Position numbers and translations under genes: made by a program. From Pseudomonadota bacterium (GTDB lineage: Bacteria; Pseudomonadota; Gammaproteobacteria; Xanthomonadales; Rhodanobacteraceae), in the NCBI GenBank assembly GCA_021798675.1, contig JAJZGE010000070.1:1-7749 (forward strand): DNA of 7,749 nt, read 5' to 3'. Under the pieces are notes generated by a model. That model was not told where the DNA came from. It was given only the letters and a program-made list of their open reading frames with translations, and did not search any database. Below are positions 1 to 7,481 of the stretch, in pieces. Position 1 is the first letter of the stretch, and every line of letters begins with the position of its first letter.

Positions 1-1142
<1,142 letters not shown>

Positions 1143-1148
1143 CGCGGC

Positions 1149-1162
1149 GCAAGCCGGCTTGC
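1149..1162. repeat. Perfect 14-bp palindrome between rarA and serS
   Basis: GCAAGCCGGCTTGC is identical to its reverse complement. It lies 29 bases beyond the rarA stop codon and 6 bases upstream of the predicted serS -35 box. It could be a protein-binding site at the serS promoter or part of a weak termination structure for rarA. There is no T-tract on the minus strand and no room for a normal loop, so the terminator reading is poor. Function is unknown. Confidence 0.4.
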
Positions 1163-1190
1163 TCTCCTCTCACGGAGGGTGCGGGATTCA

Positions 1191-2534
1191 CTAGGACTTG
1201 CCTCCGCGCGCCTTGCGGCGGGCTTCGCGCAGCGCCGTGAGCTTTTCGCGCAACTGGATCTCAAGGCCGCGCTCCACCGGCTCGTAGAACACGGTGCCGT
1301 CCAGCACGTCGGGCAGGCATTGCTGCGCCAGCGCGATGCCGCCTTCGGCGTCGTGGTCGTACTGGTAGCCCTGGCCGTAGCCGAGGCCCTTCATCAGCTT
1401 GGTGGGCGCGTTGCGCAGATGCATTGGCACGTCCAGCGTACCCGTCTCGCGCACCGCGGCGCGGGCCTGGTTCCACGCCACGTAGGCGGCGTTGCTCTTG
1501 GGTGCCACCGCCAGCCAGATCGCAAGCTGGGCCAGGCCCAGCTCGCCTTCGGGGCTGCCGAGGCGCTCGTAGGTGTCCCAGGCGTCCAGCGCCATGCGCC
1601 AGGCGCGCGGCTCGGCCAGGCCCACGTCCTCTACCGCCATGCGGGTCATGCGCCGGGCCAGGTACAGCGGGTCGCAGCCGCCGTCGAGCATGCGCGCCAG
1701 CCAGTACACGGCGGCATCGGGGTCGGAGGAGCGCACGGATTTGTGCAGTGCCGAGATCTGGTCGTAGAACTGCTCGCCCTGCTTGTCGAAGCGGCGGGTA
1801 CGGTCGGCCAGCACCTGCTCCAGCGTGGCCTGGTCGATGCGCCCGCCTTCGGCCAGCTCGGCGGCGATCTCAAGCAGGGTGAGTGCGCGGCGCACGTCGC
1901 CGTCAGCGGCCTGGGCAATCAGCTGCAGCGAGGCATCGTCCACCTGCAGCTGCTGCGCGCCGAGGCCGCGCTCGGTGTCCGCCAGCGCGCGTCTGAGCGC
2001 GGCCACGATGTCGTCCGCCGACACCGCCTCCAGCACGTGCACGCGGCAGCGCGAGAGCAGCGCGGAGTTCAGCTCGAACGAGGGATTCTCGGTGGTGGCG
2101 CCCACGAACAGGATCACGCCTCGCTCGATGTGCGGCAGGAAGGCGTCCTGCTGGGCCTTGTTGAAGCGGTGCACCTCGTCCACGAACAGCACGGTGCGCC
2201 GCCCCTGGGCGAAGTTCGCCTCAGCCTCAGCCAGCGCCTTGCGCACCTCGGGCAGGCCGGAGAGCACGGCCGAGATGGCCTTGAAGTCGGCATCGGCGTA
2301 CTGCGCCACCAGCAGCGCCAGGGTGGTCTTGCCGCAGCCGGGCGGCCCCCACAGCACCATCGAATGCAGCCGCCCCGCCTCCAGCGCGCGGCGCAGCGCG
2401 CGGTCCGGCGCCACCAGTCGGCGCTGGCCGACGATCTCGTCGAGGTTGCGGGGACGCATGCGCTCGGCCAGCGGCTTGAGCGCTTCGGGTTCGGCGAACA
2501 GGGAGGCCGTGGGCTGCAAGGGACTGCGCGACAT
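1191..2534 (-). CDS. rarA: Replication-associated recombination protein A (RarA/MgsA, AAA+ ATPase)
   Basis: AAA+ ATPase of the RarA/MgsA/WRNIP1 family. It acts at stalled or gapped replication forks and is related to clamp-loader subunits and RuvB; family members form tetramers and interact with SSB. From the ATG at 2534 it has 447 residues, the same length as the E. coli protein. Visible motifs are Walker A GPPGCGKT at 63-70, Walker B VLFVDEVHRF at 115-124, sensor 1 GATTENPSFE at 145-154 and a conserved SRCR at 161-164 likely to hold the arginine finger. The C-terminal part carries the family's helical tetramerisation region (for example RMTRMAVEDVGLA and GYGQGYQYDHD). A GTG two codons upstream (2540) is an alternative start; neither has a strong Shine-Dalgarno. 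The gene lies between serS and, unusually, a divergent cyclase gene; in most gammaproteobacteria lolA directly precedes it. Confidence 0.97.
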   Translation of the reverse strand: MSRSPLQPTASLFAEPEALKPLAERMRPRNLDEIVGQRRLVAPDRALRRALEAGRLHSMVLWGPPGCGKTTLALLVAQYADADFKAISAVLSGLPEVRKALAEAEANFAQGRRTVLFVDEVHRFNKAQQDAFLPHIERGVILFVGATTENPSFELNSALLSRCRVHVLEAVSADDIVAALRRALADTERGLGAQQLQVDDASLQLIAQAADGDVRRALTLLEIAAELAEGGRIDQATLEQVLADRTRRFDKQGEQFYDQISALHKSVRSSDPDAAVYWLARMLDGGCDPLYLARRMTRMAVEDVGLAEPRAWRMALDAWDTYERLGSPEGELGLAQLAIWLAVAPKSNAAYVAWNQARAAVRETGTLDVPMHLRNAPTKLMKGLGYGQGYQYDHDAEGGIALAQQCLPDVLDGTVFYEPVERGLEIQLREKLTALREARRKARGGKS

Positions 2535-2578
2535 GGCCACATGATACGGCGACCGCCGCCAGCCCGCCCCCGCACGGG

Positions 2579-2607
2579 AATATTGCGGGATATCATGCCG
2601 CCGTAAA
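2579..2607 (-). promoter_or_regulatory. Possible rarA promoter
   Basis: On the minus strand, TTTACG (2607-2602) and AATATT (2584-2579) are spaced by 17 bases and each matches 4 of 6 consensus positions of a sigma70 promoter. Transcription would begin about 37 bases before the rarA start. A separate promoter is expected here because rarA has lost its usual upstream neighbour lolA. A small inverted repeat (CCCGCA at 2569-2574, TGCGGG at 2584-2589) brackets the -10 box. The match is weak and the call tentative. Confidence 0.3.
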
Positions 2608-2632
2608 CCACGTCCCGCGTCAAGGCGCTCGC

Positions 2633-2710
2633 ATGTCCGGTGGAATCAGCCCCCGTCACGATCCGCACCGCCATCGCCGCAAGCACGACGCAAAGACGTG
2701 TCGCGCGTGA
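2633..2710 (+). CDS. Possible 25-codon leader ORF before the diguanylate cyclase gene
   Basis: An ATG at 2633 is preceded by AAGG with a 7-base spacing, a usable Shine-Dalgarno and a better one than the cyclase gene has. It opens a 25-codon frame with four histidines clustered in the middle (PRHDPHRHRRKHDAK). Its TGA at 2708-2710 overlaps a GTG at 2707-2709 that is in frame with the cyclase, giving the GTGA arrangement typical of translational coupling. It might be a leader peptide or coupling cistron. In GC-rich DNA such a short frame can easily occur by chance, and no family is recognised. Confidence 0.2.
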   Translation: MSGGISPRHDPHRHRRKHDAKTCRA

Positions 2711-5700
2711 TCCGGTTCGCCAGCCTGCGCGCGATCCTGCTGACGGCGCTGCTGGCGCTGTTGCCCTTGCCGGTCCTGCGCGCGGCCAGCGCCCCCGACC
2801 CCTGGCGCCCGCTGGAACAGCCCTGGTTCGACAGCCTGGGCATGGCGCAGGGCCTGCCGCACACCATCACCACCGCGCTGGCGCAGGATCGCCACGGCCT
2901 GTTGTGGATCGGCACCATGGGCGGGCTGGCGCGCTACGACGGCTACCGCGTCCAGACCTACGAGCTGGCCGGCACCAGCACCACCGGCCTGCCCGACACC
3001 TATGTGCGCTGCCTGCTCCCGTTGCCGGACGGCAGCCTGCTGGTGGGCACCAATGCCGGTGGACTGGCGCGCTTTGATCCGCAGACCGGCCACTTCCGCA
3101 CCTACCCGATCGGCCCCGGCGGCACCGGCAACCGCAAGATCTACACGCTCGCCCCGGATGGTTCCAGGGGCGTGTGGATCGCCACCGACAGCGGGCTGGA
3201 TTACCTGGACCTGCGCAGCGACCGCATCAGCGCAGTGGATATCGGGCCACGCTCCTCGATGCGCAACTTCGCGGTGTACCAGGATCGCGCCGGCAATGTC
3301 TGGCTGGGCAACGACCATGGCCTGTTCGTGCGTTACGCGGGCAAGCGGGATTTCGTGCGGCCGCCGCACCCGGCAGGCACGGTGAACCAGGTGCTGCACG
3401 ACGAAATCTGGGCGGTGCGCGAAGACGCCGAAGGCCGACTCTGGGTGGGCAGCGCGCAGATGGGGGCGGTATACCGCGACACCGATGGCACGTGGCACAC
3501 CATTCCGGGCTACAGCGGCCTGGCTGGCGTGGCGCGGCAGGCCACCACGCGCGACTTCCTCGAGGTGCGGCCGAACCGCATGTGGATCGCCACCGACGGC
3601 AGCGGCATCGTCGCCTATACGGCCGGCGACGCCGCCACCCGCATCTTCGACCACGACACCTCGCTGCCCTCCTCGTTGCCCGGCAACACCGTACGCGCGC
3701 TGCTGCTCGGCAACGCCGGCAACGCCTGGGCAGCCACCGACTTCGGCGTGGCACGCACCTCGGCCCGCACGGGCGTGGCGTTTTCGCTGCCGCCCGCGGC
3801 CGATACCACGCACGCGTTGTCCAACCCCAACGTGCGCAGCGTCTTCGTGGACAGCCGCGGACGCGCCTGGCTGGGCATGGCCGCCGGCAATATCGATGTC
3901 ATCGACCCGGCCACCGCCAGCGTGCGCCAGCTGAAATTGGCCGGAACGCAGGTGCGCCGGGACATCCAGAGCGTGGCCGAAGCGCCCGACGGCTCGATCT
4001 GGGTCGGCACCCAGGGAGTGGCGCGCATCGATCCACGAACCTTCGCCATCCGTGACGCGATCCTGCCCGCGCTGGACAACAGCCCCGTGCTGACCCTGCT
4101 GCGAGCCGGCCCGTACATGCTGATCGGCACCTACAACGGCGCCTACCGCTACGACACGCGCAGCGGCGAACTGGTCCATTACGTCCACGACGCCCGCCAG
4201 CCCGGCAGCCTGGCGAACAACACCGTGCACGACATCCGGCGCGTGGGCACGCAGATCTGGTATGCGACCAACAACGGCATCAGCATCGCGCGCGACCCGC
4301 TGCAGACCGGCGGCTTCATCAACCTCACGCAACGCAAAGGCGACCCCACCAGCCTGCCGCAGAGCCTGGTGACATCCATCGCCACCGACACGCACGGCCG
4401 GGTCTGGGTGGGCACACTGGGCGGGCTGGCCATGCTGCCGCAAGGCAATCGCCCACCGTGGCGCTTCCAGCGCATAGGCATGGATGACGGCTTGGTCAGC
4501 GACAAGATCACCGCCGTGCTGCCCGACGCGCGCGGCAACCTGTGGGTGAGCACGTCGAACGGCATCGCCGAGATCGATGGCAATACCTTGCAGATCCGCA
4601 ACCTCGGCGTGCGCGACGGCCAGCGCATCGCCAGCTACATCTTCTATGCCGCCGCCGCGCGCATGCCCGACGACACGCTGCTGTTCGGTGGCCTGGGCGG
4701 CCTCACCGTGGTGCGTCCGGCATGGCGCGAGCCGGGCGGCCCGAATCCTCCGTTGCGCATTACCAACGCACTGGTGAACGGGCATCCATTGCCGTTCGGC
4801 CAGTTGCCCGGACAACACGGCACGCTGGCGCTGTCCGCGCACCAGCGCAGCCTGCGCGTGGATTTCGCCCTGCTCGACTACCAGGCGCCCCAGGAAACCG
4901 CCTACAGCTACCGCATGGACGGCTTCGACAACGACTGGATCGACGTGCCCAGGGGCAGCGCGCCCAGCGCGATCTACACCAACCTGCCGCATGGCAGCTA
5001 CGTGCTGCACCTGCGCGCCGAGCCGCGTGGCCTGCACGCGCATGCGGTGCAAAGCACGCTCGCCATCACCGTGGCGCCGCTGTGGTACGAAACCGTGTGG
5101 GCGCGCCTGCTGGCGGCGCTGTTGCTGGTGGCGCTGGTCGCGCTGCTGGCGCACCTCCGCACGCTGCAGTTGCGCCGCCGCGCCGCGCAACTGCAGGCGC
5201 AGATCGACGCGCATACCCGCGAACTGCGCGCCGCCAACCAGCGCCTGGACCTGCTGGCCGGCACCGACGAGCTCACCGGCCTGTTCAATCGCCGCCGCTT
5301 CCTCGAGCAGGCCGAAGGCGTGCGGCACGCCTCCGACAGCGCCTGCGCCGCCCTGCTGGACCTGGACCATTTCAAGCGCGTCAACGACGAGCACGGCCAT
5401 CTGGGCGGCGATGCGGTGCTGCGCGTAGCGGCCGGCATCATCCGCCAGCAACTGCGCGTCGACGACCTGGTCGGCCGCTACGGCGGCGAGGAGCTGGTGC
5501 TGTGCCTGCCGAACAGCACCAGCGAGCACGCGATGACCGTTGCCGAACGCATCCGCCTGTCGCTGCGCGACACCTGCGTGCAACACGAAGGCCGCGCTAT
5601 CCGCGTCACCGTGAGCATAGGCGTCGCCGTGCTCAAGCCCGGCGAAAGCATGGACTCCTGGCTGGCGCGCGCCGATGCCGCGCTCTACCAATCCAAGCAC

Positions 5701-5733
5701 CGCGGCCGCGACTGCTGCACCCTCGCCCATTGA
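2698..5733 (+). CDS. Membrane-bound sensor diguanylate cyclase (two-component-type beta-propeller, Y_Y_Y and GGDEF domains)
   Basis: Predicted to make cyclic di-GMP from two GTP in response to a periplasmic signal. The 1011 residues begin with a signal peptide (hydrophobic core about 12-27, likely cleavage near ASA at 30-32). About 14 Reg_prop repeats follow (D..G.lWvGT..Gl), with core motifs near residues 70, 115, 160, 202, 249, 296, 344, 391, 435, 475, 521, 570, 616 and 662, enough for two seven-bladed propellers. Then come a Y_Y_Y domain (about 718-795), one membrane helix (about 800-820), a short coiled-coil linker (821-852) and a GGDEF domain (853-1009). The cyclase domain has TDELTGLFNRR, LDLDHFKRVND with metal ligand D888, active-site GGEEL at 929-933, and I-site RVDD at 920-923, so it looks active and product-inhibited. 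The GTG start at 2698 lacks a clear Shine-Dalgarno; GTG 2707 is an alternative. It diverges from rarA. The signal sensed is unknown. Confidence 0.93.
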   Translation: MSRVIRFASLRAILLTALLALLPLPVLRAASAPDPWRPLEQPWFDSLGMAQGLPHTITTALAQDRHGLLWIGTMGGLARYDGYRVQTYELAGTSTTGLPDTYVRCLLPLPDGSLLVGTNAGGLARFDPQTGHFRTYPIGPGGTGNRKIYTLAPDGSRGVWIATDSGLDYLDLRSDRISAVDIGPRSSMRNFAVYQDRAGNVWLGNDHGLFVRYAGKRDFVRPPHPAGTVNQVLHDEIWAVREDAEGRLWVGSAQMGAVYRDTDGTWHTIPGYSGLAGVARQATTRDFLEVRPNRMWIATDGSGIVAYTAGDAATRIFDHDTSLPSSLPGNTVRALLLGNAGNAWAATDFGVARTSARTGVAFSLPPAADTTHALSNPNVRSVFVDSRGRAWLGMAAGNIDVIDPATASVRQLKLAGTQVRRDIQSVAEAPDGSIWVGTQGVARIDPRTFAIRDAILPALDNSPVLTLLRAGPYMLIGTYNGAYRYDTRSGELVHYVHDARQPGSLANNTVHDIRRVGTQIWYATNNGISIARDPLQTGGFINLTQRKGDPTSLPQSLVTSIATDTHGRVWVGTLGGLAMLPQGNRPPWRFQRIGMDDGLVSDKITAVLPDARGNLWVSTSNGIAEIDGNTLQIRNLGVRDGQRIASYIFYAAAARMPDDTLLFGGLGGLTVVRPAWREPGGPNPPLRITNALVNGHPLPFGQLPGQHGTLALSAHQRSLRVDFALLDYQAPQETAYSYRMDGFDNDWIDVPRGSAPSAIYTNLPHGSYVLHLRAEPRGLHAHAVQSTLAITVAPLWYETVWARLLAALLLVALVALLAHLRTLQLRRRAAQLQAQIDAHTRELRAANQRLDLLAGTDELTGLFNRRRFLEQAEGVRHASDSACAALLDLDHFKRVNDEHGHLGGDAVLRVAAGIIRQQLRVDDLVGRYGGEELVLCLPNSTSEHAMTVAERIRLSLRDTCVQHEGRAIRVTVSIGVAVLKPGESMDSWLARADAALYQSKHRGRDCCTLAH

Positions 5734-5742
5734 CGGCGAGAC

Positions 5743-5771
5743 GGGAGCGCCTTCCGCGGGTCCGCGCGCCC
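5743..5771. terminator. Possible bidirectional hairpin between convergent genes
   Basis: The 57-base gap between the cyclase stop and the stop of the opposing yoaK-like gene contains an imperfect inverted repeat: GGGAGCGC (5743-5750) against GCGCGCCC (5764-5771), seven pairs with one A-G mismatch and a 13-base loop. Its location between converging genes fits a shared terminator. No T-run follows on either strand, so it is not a canonical intrinsic terminator. Confidence 0.2.
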
Positions 5772-5790
5772 CATGCCCCGTCCTCCCGGC

Positions 5791-6477
5791 CTACGGCGTG
5801 CCCGGATTTTCCACCGAGACGAAATGGCGATACGCGGTGTAGGCCAGCCCGCAGATGCCGGTGAGCGCTGCCGGGATCAACAGGCTGCGATCCTGCATGT
5901 AGCCGAACACGACCGCGCCGATGGCGCCCCCCAGCATGAAGAACGTCGCCACCAGCACGCATACGCGCAACCGCAGCGTGTCCACCGGCAGGCGGCGCAG
6001 CAGGTGACCGAGGTAGATGCCGATGTCGGTGAAGATGCCGGTGACGTGCGTGGTACGGATGATCATGCCGCTGTAAGCGCTGACCATGCCGTTCTGCAAT
6101 CCGACCGCAGCCGAGGCGAGGTACAGACCCAGCGGGTCGGAGGCATCCAGCAACGGCACCGCGGCGAACAGCAGCACGGACTCCATCAGCAACGCCACGC
6201 CGTAACGGCGCCCCAGGCGCAGCGTGCTCTGCTGCACGACGATGCCGCTCAGCATCGCCCCGAGCACGAAGGAAGCAACGGTCAGCGCCCAATGCAGCGC
6301 CTCGCCGGTATCGGCCTTGCCCAGCGCGATGCCGAGCAGGCTGGTGTTGCCGGTCATGTTGCTGATCGACTGGTGCCGGAAGCCGAGATAGCCCGCCGCG
6401 TTGACCATACCGGCGATCAACGCCAGCACGGCCGTGCCGAACCAGGCCCAGCGTGGCAGTTGGCGCAGCACGGGCAT
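5791..6477 (-). CDS. DUF1275 (YoaK-type) integral membrane protein
   Basis: Inner-membrane protein of the DUF1275/YoaK family, 228 residues, with no established function or substrate. About six membrane helices are visible, near residues 11-33, 60-81, 92-110, 116-136, 170-193 and 198-217. Family hallmarks are present: VNAAGYLGF followed by ISNMTGN (38-44), GLQNGM (126-131), and RTTHVTGIFTDIG (141-153), with pseudo-repeated MTGN/VTG segments. The ATG at 6477 is chosen because GGAG lies 8 bases upstream and the hydrophobic N-terminus begins right after; a longer frame to 6558 adds a residue stretch unlike the family. It is downstream of lolA in the same direction with a 139-base gap, and converges with the cyclase gene. 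No partner gene explains its role here. The family call is firm, the function unknown. Confidence 0.92.
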   Translation of the reverse strand: MPVLRQLPRWAWFGTAVLALIAGMVNAAGYLGFRHQSISNMTGNTSLLGIALGKADTGEALHWALTVASFVLGAMLSGIVVQQSTLRLGRRYGVALLMESVLLFAAVPLLDASDPLGLYLASAAVGLQNGMVSAYSGMIIRTTHVTGIFTDIGIYLGHLLRRLPVDTLRLRVCVLVATFFMLGGAIGAVVFGYMQDRSLLIPAALTGICGLAYTAYRHFVSVENPGTP

Positions 6478-6616
6478 CAGGGCATCTCCAGTGTTTGGGC
6501 ATGGCACGCTGCGGGTAGCGAGCATGCACCTGCAGGGTACAGGCACGGCCCCATGCATCGCGGCCCGGCAGCCGTGGCAAGGCGACGCACCCCATGCGGG
6601 AGCATCGGCCGCGCCC

Positions 6617-7276
6617 TCAGTCCTTCAGCGGCTCGACCTGCAGCACCGGCGCATCACCGATCACGTCGGCCCCCTTGGGCGGCACGAAGGTAAACACCGA
6701 GGCCGGGATGTCAACGTTGCGCTTCCAGTTGGAAAAACGGATGTCGGTGGTGGAACCGAGCTGGTCCTTGAAGGTCATCCGCGCCAAGCCGTTGGCGTCG
6801 AAGCCAAGGTCGGCATAGGCGAACTGCGGATCCTTGGCGGTGGAGGTGAGGCGCAGCCACGCCAGGCCGTCGTGTTCGCCCCGCTCCGTGACCTTGAACT
6901 CCCTGTCCATCTGCTTGAGGTCGGTCAGCACGGTCAGCGGACTGTGCGCCTCCTCGCTGGACTGGATGCGCACGGTCACCTGCTCGAGCTCGGGGTCGTA
7001 CATCCACACGCGGCTGCCGTCGGCCACGATGGTCTGCTTGTACGGCGCGGTGGTTTCCCAGCGGAACTGCCGCGGCGCCTCCAGCGCCAGCGTGCCGCTG
7101 CTGGTCCTGCCGGCGTTGCCGTTCGGATCGACCAGGGTCTGCGTGAAGCTGCCGGTGAGCGAATGCAGGCCGGTGGCGAAAGCATCCAGCCGCGCGCGGG
7201 CAGCACCGGTGGCGGCCTGGGCGGTGCATACCACGGACAGCAGGAACGCGGCGGCGACAATCGGGAAGCGTTTCAT
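6617..7276 (-). CDS. lolA: Outer-membrane lipoprotein carrier protein LolA
   Basis: Periplasmic chaperone that takes outer-membrane lipoproteins from the LolCDE transporter and hands them to LolB at the outer membrane. The precursor is 219 residues, near the family size of about 200-210. Residues 1-21 form a signal peptide (basic MKR, hydrophobic core, AQA cleavage motif at 19-21). The mature part shows LTGSFTQTL (40-48), SGTLALEAPRQFRWE (60-74), then the strand region VADGSRVWMYDPELEQVTV (84-102), and near the C-terminus FTFVPPKGADVIGD (195-208), all LolA signatures. The ATG at 7276 begins the signal peptide directly and has AGGG 5 bases upstream; an extension to 7477 would be translated repeat DNA. 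It is the downstream neighbour of ftsK, as in related genomes, but is followed by a DUF1275 gene instead of rarA. Confidence 0.96.
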   Translation of the reverse strand: MKRFPIVAAAFLLSVVCTAQAATGAARARLDAFATGLHSLTGSFTQTLVDPNGNAGRTSSGTLALEAPRQFRWETTAPYKQTIVADGSRVWMYDPELEQVTVRIQSSEEAHSPLTVLTDLKQMDREFKVTERGEHDGLAWLRLTSTAKDPQFAYADLGFDANGLARMTFKDQLGSTTDIRFSNWKRNVDIPASVFTFVPPKGADVIGDAPVLQVEPLKD

Positions 7277-7289
7277 GGAAGCCCTGAGC

Positions 7290-7310
7290 ACAATGCGGTT
7301 CGCGCATTGT
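7290..7310. promoter_or_regulatory. Perfect dyad overlapping the predicted lolA -10 box
   Basis: ACAATGCG (7290-7297) and CGCATTGT (7303-7310) are perfect 8-base complements around a 5-base centre. Read on the minus strand, one arm overlaps a -10-like TACAAT (7311-7306, 5 of 6 consensus positions). A start near 7299 would fall inside the dyad, so an operator is more likely than an RNA hairpin. No good -35 box is seen 16-18 bases upstream (best TCGATC, 3 of 6), which fits an activated or weak promoter. It ends 14 bases before the lolA ATG. Confidence 0.45.
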
Positions 7311-7341
7311 AAGGGGGAAGGCTTAACCGATCGACGCTGCA

Positions 7342-7473
7342 CTCCTTCTCCCGTTGGGGAGAAGGCCGGGACCAGGGGAAATCTTGCCAGCCGTCTAGTT
7401 GGAGCGATCCGGCTTGCTGGCTTACCGCAAGGCAGGCGCCTCATCCCAACCCTCTCCCCAAAGGGAAGAGGGA
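7342..7473. repeat. Inverted pair of hairpin repeats (REP-like) between ftsK and lolA
   Basis: Two related units face each other. The left unit (about 7342-7377) has a perfect 9-bp stem CCTTCTCCC/GGGAGAAGG (7344-7352, 7357-7365) with a GTTG loop, followed by CCGGGACCAGGG. The right unit (about 7438-7473), read on the minus strand, has the same layout: CTCCCTCTTCCC, a short loop, GGGAGAGGG with one bulged base, then TTGGGATGAGG. The DNA between also contains GCCAGC (7386-7391) facing GCTGGC (7416-7421). Short CCCTCTCCC-type hairpin repeats of this sort are abundant between genes in Xanthomonadales and other GC-rich proteobacteria. The pair could also attenuate transcription from ftsK into lolA. 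Confidence 0.65.
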
Positions 7474-7481
7474 GCAAACCG

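Noticed and set aside
1154..1163. CCGGCTTGCT is shared between the rarA-serS gap and the ftsK-lolA gap (7409-7418), hinting at a common element.
   Set aside because: A 10-base match is expected many times by chance in a GC-rich 7.7-kb window, and the flanking bases do not align.
1179..2606. A 475-residue plus-strand frame opposite rarA.
   Set aside because: RarA on the minus strand is unambiguous and full length; the opposite frame is an antisense artefact of composition.
2640..3077. A 145-residue plus-strand frame overlapping the start of the cyclase gene.
   Set aside because: It is out of frame with the signal peptide and first propeller blades and has biased, repetitive composition.
2656..5730. 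A 1024-residue open frame on the minus strand covering nearly the whole cyclase gene.
   Set aside because: The plus-strand product has a complete, recognisable domain set. The antisense translation is low-complexity (rich in A, V, G, Q, H and R) with no family motif. GC-rich third positions commonly keep such antisense frames open.
6478..6558. A 27-codon N-terminal extension of the DUF1275 protein.
   Set aside because: The ATG at 6477 has a good GGAG at 8 bases and starts where family members start; the extension is not hydrophobic and not family-like.
7226..7228. Cys17 in the LolA signal peptide as a possible lipoprotein attachment site.
   Set aside because: The preceding residues SVV do not fit a lipobox (G, A or S is expected at -1), and an AQA signal peptidase I site follows four residues later. 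LolA is a soluble periplasmic protein.
7342..7473. A CRISPR-like array.
   Set aside because: There are only two units, in opposite orientation, with imperfect similarity and no regular spacers or cas genes.
7277..7477. A 67-codon N-terminal extension of lolA.
   Set aside because: It would translate the inverted hairpin repeats and bury the signal peptide. The ATG at 7276 begins a proper signal sequence and has its own AGGG.
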